Origin: Parasulfuritortus sp037446165
GTDB taxonomy: Bacteria; Pseudomonadota; Gammaproteobacteria; Burkholderiales; Thiobacillaceae
Direction: 5' to 3'
Assembly (NCBI GenBank): GCA_037446165.1
Contig: JBBIJC010000093.1
Location: 1-9,669 of the forward strand
DNA: 9,669 bases
In this document: one piece after another, positions 1 to 5,333 of the stretch
How positions within the stretch are numbered: the first letter of the stretch is position 1
How the letters are laid out: every line of letters starts with the position of its first letter
Program-made: the position numbers and the translations under genes
Notes under the pieces: generated by a model
Seen by the model: only the letters and a program-made list of their open reading frames with translations
What the model was told of the DNA's origin: nothing
Database searches by the model: none

Positions 1-60
1 ACGCATGTGGCGCGGGAGCGGCTGAAGCAACTGCACCATCAGCATCACCCGCGCGGCTAA
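1..60 (+). CDS. C-terminal end of an unidentified gene
   Basis: An open frame runs from the window edge to a TAA at 58-60, giving THVARERLKQLHHQHHPRG. The stretch is basic and His-rich. It lies 32 bp before the next start codon on the same strand, so it may be co-transcribed with the HDOD gene. Nineteen residues are too few to name a family. The frame choice rests only on the stop position and the spacing to the next gene. Confidence 0.4.
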   Translation, partial: THVARERLKQLHHQHHPRG

Positions 61-81
61 GTTATTATCCGCAAAACAGTG

Positions 82-86
82 AAGGA
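82..86 (+). promoter_or_regulatory. Shine-Dalgarno site that fixes a TTG start
   Basis: AAGGA lies 6 nt before the TTG at 93. No in-frame ATG or GTG has a comparable site nearby: the next Met codon is inside the conserved IPPMP motif of the HDOD domain. This makes TTG the best start for the HDOD protein. Confidence 0.65.
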
Positions 87-92
87 ACCAGA

Positions 93-929
93 TTGAGCGA
101 AGCGGACGACAACAAACTGATCGATGCCATCCTTGCCTCGGGGGTGAAGATTCCGCCCATGCCGGCGGCGCTGCTCGACGTGCTGCAGCTGGAGCGGTAC
201 GACGATGCCGGAGCGCGCGAATATGCCGCCGTGATCGCACGCGATCCTGCCCTGGCCGGATCGGTGTTCAGGGTGGCCGGCTCGCCGGTGATGGGCTTGC
301 GCAGCAAGCCGCAGAGCCTGGAACAGGCGATTACCGTGCTCGGCTTGCGGACCACCGTCGCCGTGGTGCGCAGCGAAGGCCTGCGCGGTGCATTGCATGA
401 CCCGGCCCTGGAAAGCGTGATGAATACCCTGTGGCAGCGGATGAATGCAGTGGCCGATCTGGTCCTGGCCACCGTCCGGAAGGCCCGCCTGCGCGGTGTG
501 CGCGAAGACCTGGCGTTCCAGGCCGGAATCTTCCACGACTGCGGCGTGGCCGTGCTCTGCCGGCGCGATCCGGACTACGCCCATGCGTTTGGCGCAGCAG
601 GCGCCTGGCCCGATCTGGCCGCGCTGGATGCCGCCCATAACACCAGTCATGCCGTGGTCGGGTTGATGGTGGCGCGTAACTGGCAATTGCCCCCGGACGT
701 GGCCCAGACCGTCCGGCAGCATCACGATCGTCGTCCCGAGGCCCTACCCGAATCCGTGCGCGCCCTGTGCGTGCTGGTCCAGTTCGCCTGCCATCTGCTG
801 GCGCGGCGTTCCGGCGCCGATGACAGCGAATGGGAAACCACCTGGAAACCGCATGCCGACGCGTTGTTCCGTCACATCAGTCCGGAACTGGATGAACTGG
901 AGCAGGAACTGCTCAGTGCATCGCCTTGA
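93..929 (+). CDS. HDOD-domain signalling protein
   Basis: This is a soluble 278-residue protein made almost entirely of one HDOD domain (a relative of HD phosphohydrolases found in bacterial signalling proteins). The opening KIPPMPAALLDVLQL, the following RDPALAGSVFRVAGSP and the SLEQAITVLGLRTTVAVV helix (about residues 75-92) are typical of the family. An HD pair is retained at H148-D149 (GIFHDCG), with further histidines at H186 (TSHAVVG) and H210-H211. HDOD proteins generally lack proven hydrolase activity, so catalysis should not be assumed. There is no signal peptide, membrane segment, or fused GGDEF, EAL or receiver domain. The start is TTG, chosen because of AAGGA 6 nt upstream. The gene follows an unidentified gene by 32 bp, and its last 17 bp overlap the convergent transporter gene. 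The family call is firm; partner and pathway are unknown. Confidence 0.85.
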   Translation: MSEADDNKLIDAILASGVKIPPMPAALLDVLQLERYDDAGAREYAAVIARDPALAGSVFRVAGSPVMGLRSKPQSLEQAITVLGLRTTVAVVRSEGLRGALHDPALESVMNTLWQRMNAVADLVLATVRKARLRGVREDLAFQAGIFHDCGVAVLCRRDPDYAHAFGAAGAWPDLAALDAAHNTSHAVVGLMVARNWQLPPDVAQTVRQHHDRRPEALPESVRALCVLVQFACHLLARRSGADDSEWETTWKPHADALFRHISPELDELEQELLSASP

Positions 930-1796
930 AATAGAGTGAAAGCCCGCTGCCCAGCAAGATCAGGCTGATGACCTTCATCATCTGCGCCTGGGTCAGCCGG
1001 GTATGGACATGGCTGCCCAGCCAGAGGGCGAGCAGGGCGACCGGCATGGCGCCGAGATAGGCCCACAACAATCGCGTATCCAGCAGCAGGCCGGAGACCG
1101 TGAAACTGATGATCCGGCTCAGGCCGTCCAGAATGAACAAGCCCGAGAAGGTGGCGCGCAGCTGGCCCTTGTCGAACAGCCGGTGGGACAGGTAGATCAC
1201 ATAGGGCGGACCGCCAGTGCCGAACAGGGCGCCGACCATGCCGCCGGTCAGTCCGGCTGGCCAGGCCCACCGGGTTGAAACCGGTTTCGGATCCCGACCC
1301 GAGAGCAGCAGGCCGCGCAGGGCGAACAGGATCACGAAGCTGCCCAGCCCGATCAGCACAGGGTTTTTGGGCAGGGAAACCAGCAGGAACGTGCCGGTCA
1401 CCACCCCGATCAGGCCAGTTGGGAGCAGACGCCGTATTTCGGGCCAGGCGACCTGCTTGAAATTGAGGCCGCCAAGCACCAGCGATGAGGTGAAATCAGT
1501 CAGCAGGATGAGGGGAACGACGAAGGTCAGCGGCAGCTTCAAGGCCAGCAGCGGCACCGCCACCAGGCCCGATCCGAAGCCGGAAATGCCGCGGATGAAA
1601 TAGGCGACCAGCAGCACGCCGCCGATATAGGNNNNNNNNNNNNNNNNNNNNNNNNNNNNNNNNNNNNNNNNNNNNNNNNNNNNNNNNNNNNNNNNNNNNN
1701 NNNNNNNNNNNNNNNNNNNNNNNNNNNNNNNAAGCCGGAAATGCCGCGGATGAAATAGGCGACCAGCAGCACGCCGCCGATATAGGTGTACTCCAT
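913..1796 (-). CDS. TauE/SafE (TSUP) family membrane transporter, split by a false assembly gap
   Basis: This is a polytopic inner-membrane protein of the TSUP family, whose members move sulfite, sulfonates or other small organic anions; the substrate here cannot be deduced. The two glycine-rich repeats diagnostic of the family are present: RGISGFGSGLVAVPLL near the N-terminus (about 18-32) and GGMVGALFGTGGPPYVIYL in the middle (about 133-151). About seven or eight hydrophobic helices can be seen. As assembled, the frame is broken by 100 Ns plus a 55-bp duplicated end; 155 extra bases is not a multiple of three. Removing them gives a continuous 242-residue protein starting MEYTYIGG at 1796, a usual length for the family. 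An alternative ATG at 1808 (MTISMEYT) lies inside the adjacent palindromic repeat and is less likely. No strong ribosome site is visible. The gene lies downstream of folB on the same strand with 103 bp between them, and its end overlaps the HDOD gene. Confidence 0.85.
1577..1786. repeat. 55-bp perfect direct duplication flanking the N run
   Basis: Bases 1577-1631 and 1732-1786 are identical over all 55 positions, beginning AAGCCGGAAATGCC and ending CCGATATAGG, and abut the two sides of the N block exactly. Both copies encode the same piece of the transporter's N-terminus (about residues 4-22). This is the signature of two contigs that overlap by one assembly word length but were joined with a fixed-size gap. 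It is not a biological repeat. Confidence 0.93.
1632..1731. other. Scaffold gap of 100 Ns
   Basis: Exactly 100 unknown bases, the conventional placeholder for a gap of unspecified size. Given the identical 55 bp on both sides, the real gap is probably minus 55 bp, meaning no sequence is missing. Confidence 0.97.
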
Positions 1797-1802
1797 GGAA
1801 AT

Positions 1803-1873
1803 CGTCATGCCCGCGTAGGCGGGCATCCAGAATGATTTGAAAAAACTGGATTCCCGCCTGCGCGGGAATGACG
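1803..1873. repeat. REP-type palindromic doublet between folB and the transporter gene
   Basis: Two 28-bp arms (1803-1830 and 1846-1873) face each other in inverted orientation around a 15-bp A/T-rich spacer. Each begins CGTCAT at the outer edge and ends CCAG at the inner edge. Each arm is itself a hairpin: ATGCCCGC/GCGGGCAT around GTAG (1807-1826), and ATTCCCGC/GCGGGAAT around CTGC (1850-1869). The arms differ at three positions. Two of these are paired partners (G-C in one hairpin, T-A in the other), so pairing is kept. The ATTCCCGC...GCGGGAAT core resembles abundant intergenic repeats known from many beta- and gammaproteobacteria, mobilised in some genomes by RAYT transposases. No RAYT gene is in this window. 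The element nearly touches the start of the transporter gene. Confidence 0.85.
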
Positions 1874-1899
1874 GCCTGGCAGGGCTGTTAGGGTTTTCA

Positions 1900-2256
1900 T
1901 TACAGCTTGCTGCCGCGCTCGATGATGATGCCGAGTTCCTTGACGCCGCGCATGATGGCCAGCTTGCGCAGGGTGATGCGCACCCAGGGCGCGCCGAATT
2001 CGTTGCGCACGATGTTGGCGATATGCTCGCCCAGCGCCTCGACCAGGTGGAAATCGTTGGCGGTCGCGAATTCCTTGATCCGGTTGGCGACCTTGCCGTA
2101 GTCGATGGTATCGGCGATGTCGTCGCTGTGTCCGGCCTTGTGGTCGTAGAGGCCGATCTCCAGATCGATCAGGATGGGCTGCGGCGCTTTGCGCTCCCAT
2201 TCGTATAGGCCGATAATGGTTTCGAGCTTGAAGTCTTTTAGAAACAATACGTCCAT
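1900..2256 (-). CDS. folB: Dihydroneopterin aldolase
   Basis: A soluble enzyme of tetrahydrofolate synthesis that cleaves 7,8-dihydroneopterin to 6-hydroxymethyl-dihydropterin and glycolaldehyde; the family forms octamers. The 118-residue product spans the whole FolB fold: MDVLFLKDFKLETIIGLYEWE at the start, the SDDIADTIDYGKVA segment (44-57), FHLVEALGEHIA (69-80), and WVRITLRKLA followed by GIIIERGSKL at the end. Residues at the active-site positions of the family are present (E21, Y53, E73, K98). ATG at 2256 is preferred over the GTG at 2268 because family members begin directly with M-D-x-[VL]-F. Neither start has a good ribosome site. It diverges from plsY with 36 bp between start codons, as in related genomes, and may be co-transcribed with the TSUP gene downstream. 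Confidence 0.92.
   Translation of the reverse strand: MDVLFLKDFKLETIIGLYEWERKAPQPILIDLEIGLYDHKAGHSDDIADTIDYGKVANRIKEFATANDFHLVEALGEHIANIVRNEFGAPWVRITLRKLAIMRGVKELGIIIERGSKL
2189..2217 (+). promoter_or_regulatory. Possible sigma-70 promoter for plsY inside folB
   Basis: TTGCGC (2189-2194), a 17-nt spacer and GATAAT (2212-2217) point towards plsY, with a predicted transcript start roughly 70 nt before its ATG. The -10 matches 5 of 6 consensus positions but the -35 only 3. Because folB and plsY start just 36 bp apart, at least one promoter must lie within the opposite gene, which makes this location plausible. It remains a guess from two hexamers. Confidence 0.25.
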
Positions 2257-2292
2257 GATGCGGACCACGAAGAAAAGGCCGCCATTCTACCC

Positions 2293-2898
2293 ATGATTGC
2301 ACTGCTACTTGTCGTTTTGACTGCCTACCTGATCGGTTCCCTGTCGTTCGCGGTCATTCTGTCCCGCGTTTTTGGCATGCCTGATCCGCGCAGCTATGGT
2401 TCCGGCAACCCTGGCGCGACCAACGTCCTGCGCAGCGGGCGCAAGGCCGTGGCGGCGCTGACCCTGTTCGGCGATGCGGTCAAGGGCGCCGTCGCCGTGC
2501 TGCTGGCGCGCTGGGTGACGGTTGTATACGGTTTGCCCGATTACCTCCCCGCACTGGCCGGCCTGGCCGCCTTTGTCGGCCACCTGTGGCCGGTGTTCTT
2601 CGGTTTCAAGGGCGGCAAGGGCGTGGCCACAGCGCTGGGCGTGTTGCTGGCCCTGAATCCCTGGCTGGGTCTGGCCTGCGCGGCGACCTGGCTGGTGGTG
2701 TTCGGCGTAACCCGGGTTTCCTCGCTGTCGGCACTGGTCGCGACTGGCATGGCGCCGATCTTCGCCTGGTTTCTTGAGGGCAAGGTGGTCGATACAGTCG
2801 CGATCGGCCTGCTGGCGGTCCTGATCTTCTGGCGGCACAAGGCCAATATCGCCCGGCTACTCTCGGGCGAGGAATCCGCCTTCAGGAAGCGCGCCTGA
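2293..2898 (+). CDS. plsY: Acyl-phosphate:glycerol-3-phosphate acyltransferase
   Basis: An inner-membrane enzyme that transfers the acyl group from acyl-phosphate (made by PlsX) to position 1 of glycerol-3-phosphate, the first step of phosphatidic acid synthesis. The 201-residue protein is mostly hydrophobic and shows the three conserved PlsY loops: SYGSGNPGATNVLR (34-47), GHLWPVFFGFKGGKGVAT (96-113) with the GGKG phosphate/substrate loop, and RHKANIARLLSGEE (181-194). Length and motif spacing match the E. coli protein. ATG at 2293 gives the short first helix expected for the family, though its ribosome site is weak. It sits divergent to folB, an arrangement seen in many proteobacteria. Normally tsaD follows; here about 1 kb of extra genes intervenes. 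Confidence 0.95.
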   Translation: MIALLLVVLTAYLIGSLSFAVILSRVFGMPDPRSYGSGNPGATNVLRSGRKAVAALTLFGDAVKGAVAVLLARWVTVVYGLPDYLPALAGLAAFVGHLWPVFFGFKGGKGVATALGVLLALNPWLGLACAATWLVVFGVTRVSSLSALVATGMAPIFAWFLEGKVVDTVAIGLLAVLIFWRHKANIARLLSGEESAFRKRA

Positions 2899-2923
2899 CG
2901 GTCATGCTGATCGACATGATCGT

Positions 2924-2961
2924 CTCCCTCTCCCCAGCCCTCTCCCGCTTGCGAGGGAGGG
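2924..2961. repeat. C/T-rich palindromic intergenic repeat after plsY
   Basis: CCCTCTCCC occurs twice in tandem (2926-2934 and 2938-2946). The second copy forms a hairpin with the following G-rich stretch: 2938-2948 pairs with 2951-2961, with one C/A mismatch and one T-G wobble. It resembles a widespread family of intergenic repeats in proteobacteria with CCCTCTCCC and GGGAGAGGG arms. It starts 25 bp after the plsY stop. No T-run follows, so it is not a canonical intrinsic terminator, although the hairpin could stabilise the plsY mRNA end. Confidence 0.6.
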
Positions 2962-2993
2962 TGGCAATGGTTCGCTACGCGAGGTAAATCTTA

Positions 2994-3737
2994 ATGGCCT
3001 GGTTCCAGAAGGAAATCGACTATGCCAAGGAGAGCCTGGCTGCTGCCTCCGATTCGGCCATCAACAAGGCTGGCGAACGGCTCACCGAGGCGTTGAAGGA
3101 TGTCGTGGCCGGTGCCAGCACTGAGATCGACCACAAGCTGGACAAGATTTCCACTGAATTGCACAACCAGCGCCAGTTCACCAAGGACGATGTCAAGGAA
3201 CTGGTGGACTATGCCGCCGAGCGTCTCTCCTATGTGCTGGATGACCGAATCAAGGTCATGAAGCAGGAGATTTCCGCGCTGGTCGAGGAAAAGACCGAAT
3301 ACTTCAAGGTCCAGGTCGATGACTTCTTCATCCAGCGTCAGCGCGATCTGGCCATCGAGCGCCGCAGGCTGGTGATGAACATCGTGCTGGCCTTCGTCGC
3401 TTCGCTCACGGTGGGCGGTGTGTCGCTGTTCTACCGCGGCCTGGGCAGCGGTCCGGTGGACATGATGACGGTGTTCCGCATCGTGCTGGCCTCGCTGGCC
3501 GGCGGCTATGTGGTCTATCTCGGCTCCTCCATGCTGAACCGCTGGCTGGCCATGTCCGAGCATCGCAAGGATGCCCTGTTCCTGGCCGCGCGCTACTGGG
3601 GCTGGCTGCGGCCCGGCAGCCTGTTCCTCACCCTCATCGTGCTGGTGGTGATGCTGCTGTTCGCGGTGGTGATGCTGTTCCCGCAGGAAACGATCCAGTT
3701 GCTGCATCTGGATCAGTTGCTGGCCGGTTTCAGATAA
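2994..3737 (+). CDS. Unrecognised membrane protein with helical N-terminal half and three membrane segments
   Basis: I do not recognise the family of this 247-residue protein. Residues 1-125 are charged, contain no proline or cysteine and look continuously alpha-helical (for example LTEALKDVVAG, IDHKLDKISTELHNQ, VMKQEISALVEEKTEYF), so a coiled-coil or amphipathic rod is likely. Three hydrophobic segments follow at about 127-147, 159-181 and 208-229, then a short tail. There is no signal peptide. The basic IERRR just before the first segment suggests that the helical half stays in the cytoplasm. The start is supported by GAGGT at 2981-2985, 8 nt before the ATG. It stands alone between a palindromic repeat and a broken DUF2202 gene, in the accessory gap between plsY and tsaD. 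Composition and codon use resemble its neighbours, so recent transfer is not obvious. Envelope organisation or a stress role would be speculation. Confidence 0.8.
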   Translation: MAWFQKEIDYAKESLAAASDSAINKAGERLTEALKDVVAGASTEIDHKLDKISTELHNQRQFTKDDVKELVDYAAERLSYVLDDRIKVMKQEISALVEEKTEYFKVQVDDFFIQRQRDLAIERRRLVMNIVLAFVASLTVGGVSLFYRGLGSGPVDMMTVFRIVLASLAGGYVVYLGSSMLNRWLAMSEHRKDALFLAARYWGWLRPGSLFLTLIVLVVMLLFAVVMLFPQETIQLLHLDQLLAGFR

Positions 3738-3752
3738 GTCTGTTCACCCTAG

Positions 3753-3968
3753 GTGGAAATCGAAGACTTGGTGAATGCCACTGCCGCGACCACACATGCC
3801 GATCTGCAGAAGGCCTATGCCAACCTGCAATGCGGATCGCGCAACCATTTGCGCGCGTTCGTTCGCAATCTGGAAGCGGCCGGGGTGGTTTACGAGGCGC
3901 AGCATCTGCCTCAGAAAACCGTGGATGCCATTCTTTCCTCTCCGATGGAACGTTGCGGTACGATTTGA
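3753..3968 (+). pseudogene. C-terminal remnant of a DUF2202 ferritin-like gene
   Basis: The frame encodes 71 residues. It contains YANLQCGSRNHLRAFVRNLEAAGVVYEAQHL (given here in pieces: YANLQCGSRNHLRAF, then VRNLEAAGVVYE, then AQHL) and ends ILSSPMER. These match, from memory, the last third of DUF2202 proteins, a four-helix ferritin-like family of unknown function (GSRNHLRAFVR.LE..G..Y..Q.L). The segment VEIEDLVNATAAT corresponds to the end of the third helix, so about two thirds of the domain, including most metal ligands, is missing. A TAG stop lies immediately before the GTG at 3753, and only 15 bp separate it from the preceding stop, so the missing part is not nearby in another frame. 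The open frame could still be translated as a short peptide, but no good ribosome site is seen. It ends 22 bp from the convergent end of tsaD. Confidence 0.68.
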
Positions 3969-3990
3969 TGTGAGCTGAGTGCTGGCCGGG

Positions 3991-5004
3991 TCAGTCAGTG
4001 GGGATGGCGAGTTCGGCCAGCGCCCACCTCGGCCGCACCGAGAAGCGGCCGTTGGCTACCTGGCCCGACAGGATGCGCAGGGCGCCGGCATAGGCGATCA
4101 TCGCGCCGTTGTCAGTGCACAGATCGAATGGTGGGTAATACACTTGAAGCCGCTTCCGCGCGGCCTCGGCATCTAGGCGAGCCCGCAACTGCCGGTTGGC
4201 GCCAACGCCGCCCGCTACTACCAGCCGTTTCAATCCGGTCTGCTTCAATGCGTCGATCGACTTGGCCGCCAGCACTTCGACTGCCGCGACCTGGAAGGCG
4301 GCGGCGATGTCGGCCGAATTGTCCCGACCTTCCCGTTTCACCAGCGTCAGCACGGCAGTCTTGAGGCCGGCAAAGCTGAAGTCGAGGTCGCCCGAGTTGA
4401 GCATCGGGCGCGGCAACTTGTACTTATAGGCGTCGCCGGTCTCAGCCAGTCTGGAAATGGCTGGCCCGCCCGGGTAGCCGAGGCCGAGCAGTTGCGCGGT
4501 CTTGTCGAAGGCCTCGCCGGCGGCATCGTCCAGGGTTTCGCCCAGCAGTTGATAGCGGCCGACGCCATCGACCCGCATGAGCTGGGTATGTCCGCCCGAG
4601 ACCAGCAGGGCGATGAAGGGGAACTCCGGCCTCGGGTCGGCCAGTCGGGGCGAGAGCAGGTGGCCTTCCAGGTGGTGCACGCCGACCACGGGTATCTTCA
4701 GCGCCACGGCCAGGGCGTTGGCGATGCTGGCGCCGACCAGCAGGGCGCCGGCCAGTCCGGGCCCCTGGGTGAAGGCGATGCCGTCTATGTCAGATAGCGT
4801 TAGGCCTGCGTCGGTCAGTACCTTGCGAGTCAGCGGCAGCATGCGCCGGATGTGATCGCGCGAAGCAAGTTCCGGTACCACTCCGCCGTATTCTGCGTGC
4901 ATGGCGATCTGGGAGTGCAGTGCATGGGCCAGCAGGCCGCGCTCGGTATCGTAGATGGCGATGCCGGTTTCGTCGCAGGAGGATTCGATGCCCAGAACGC
5001 GCAT
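3991..5004 (-). CDS. tsaD: tRNA N6-adenosine threonylcarbamoyltransferase
   Basis: The catalytic subunit of the bacterial t6A complex (with TsaB and TsaE). It transfers the threonylcarbamoyl group made by TsaC from its AMP adduct onto A37 of ANN-decoding tRNAs in the cytoplasm. The 337-residue product opens with the nucleotide-binding MRVLGIESSCDETG and contains the metal-binding histidines H111 and H115 in HHLEGH. It also has LLVSGGHTQL (134-142), GEAFDKTAQLLGLGYPGGP (163-181), FSFAGLKTA (209-217), VAGGVGANRQLR (263-274) and TDNGAMIAYAG (297-307). Length equals that of E. coli TsaD. A longer frame reaches back to 5169 but overlaps rpsU and adds 55 unconserved residues, so ATG at 5004 is used. 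It diverges from rpsU, as in many proteobacteria; its own promoter is not evident. Confidence 0.97.
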   Translation of the reverse strand: MRVLGIESSCDETGIAIYDTERGLLAHALHSQIAMHAEYGGVVPELASRDHIRRMLPLTRKVLTDAGLTLSDIDGIAFTQGPGLAGALLVGASIANALAVALKIPVVGVHHLEGHLLSPRLADPRPEFPFIALLVSGGHTQLMRVDGVGRYQLLGETLDDAAGEAFDKTAQLLGLGYPGGPAISRLAETGDAYKYKLPRPMLNSGDLDFSFAGLKTAVLTLVKREGRDNSADIAAAFQVAAVEVLAAKSIDALKQTGLKRLVVAGGVGANRQLRARLDAEAARKRLQVYYPPFDLCTDNGAMIAYAGALRILSGQVANGRFSVRPRWALAELAIPTD

Positions 5005-5044
5005 GGTCGAGAATGGGTAATAAACAGGGATTGGAGATTTTAAC

Positions 5045-5072
5045 TTGTCAGTCCTGTGGACCTTGATATAAT
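5045..5072 (+). promoter_or_regulatory. Strong sigma-70 promoter of the rpsU-yqeY-dnaG-rpoD operon
   Basis: TTGTCA (5045-5050, 5 of 6 matches), a 16-nt spacer and a perfect TATAAT (5067-5072) point towards rpsU. The -10 is extended by TGA (TGATATAAT). Transcription should start near 5079, giving a leader of about 23 nt. The discriminator TCCGCC is GC-rich, a feature associated with stringent (ppGpp/DksA) control of translation genes; that control is inferred here. The spacer contains a small inverted repeat, GTCC-TGT-GGAC, too short to call an operator. Confidence 0.82.
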
Positions 5073-5101
5073 TCCGCCTCTTTTTGTTGCTGGATAGTTC
5101 C

Positions 5102-5314
5102 ATGCCTAGTGTACGCCTCAAGGAAAACGAGCCGTTTGAAGTCGCCATGCGGCGTTTCAAGCGCACCATCGAAAAAACCGGTCTGCTGACTGAACTGCGC
5201 GCCCGCGAGTTCTACGAGAAGCCGACCCAGGAACGCAAGCGCAAGCTGGCTGCCGCCGTCAAGCGCCAGCACAAGCGTCTGCGCGGCCAGAAGCTGCCCC
5301 CCAAGCTGTACTGA
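5102..5314 (+). CDS. rpsU: 30S ribosomal protein S21
   Basis: S21 is a small, very basic protein of the 30S platform, near the 3' end of 16S rRNA, that aids initiation complex formation. All 70 residues fit the proteobacterial family: MPSVRLKENEPFEVAMRRFK at the start, IEKTGLLTELRAREFYEKPT in the middle, and a KR-rich tail RKRKLAAAVKRQHKRLRGQ ending PPKLY. The ATG at 5102 gives the usual MPSV/MPVI start; only a weak GGA precedes it. It is the first gene of the macromolecular synthesis operon, 19 bp ahead of yqeY and about 30 bp downstream of a near-consensus promoter. Confidence 0.97.
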   Translation: MPSVRLKENEPFEVAMRRFKRTIEKTGLLTELRAREFYEKPTQERKRKLAAAVKRQHKRLRGQKLPPKLY

Positions 5315-5333
5315 TCACCTGCAGGTCCCGAGC

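Noticed and set aside
1577..1786. A biological tandem duplication or mobile element around the N run
   Set aside because: The two copies end exactly at the N block and their collapse restores a normal gene, which fits an assembly overlap.
1803..1873. A CRISPR array or intrinsic terminator
   Set aside because: There are only two inverted, not direct, repeat units and no spacers; neither hairpin is followed by a T-run on the transcribed strand.
5051..5061. GTCC-TGT-GGAC inverted repeat in the rpsU promoter spacer as an operator
   Set aside because: The arms are only 4 bp and do not match the LexA or another familiar operator; such symmetry is expected by chance.
5005..5100. A tsaD promoter on the minus strand
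   Set aside because: TAAAAT-like and TTATAT-like hexamers exist, but none has a recognisable -35 at 16-18 nt, so I do not list one.
5005..5169. A 55-residue N-terminal extension of TsaD
   Set aside because: TsaD proteins begin at MRVLGIESS. The extension overlaps rpsU and its promoter and shows no conserved sequence.
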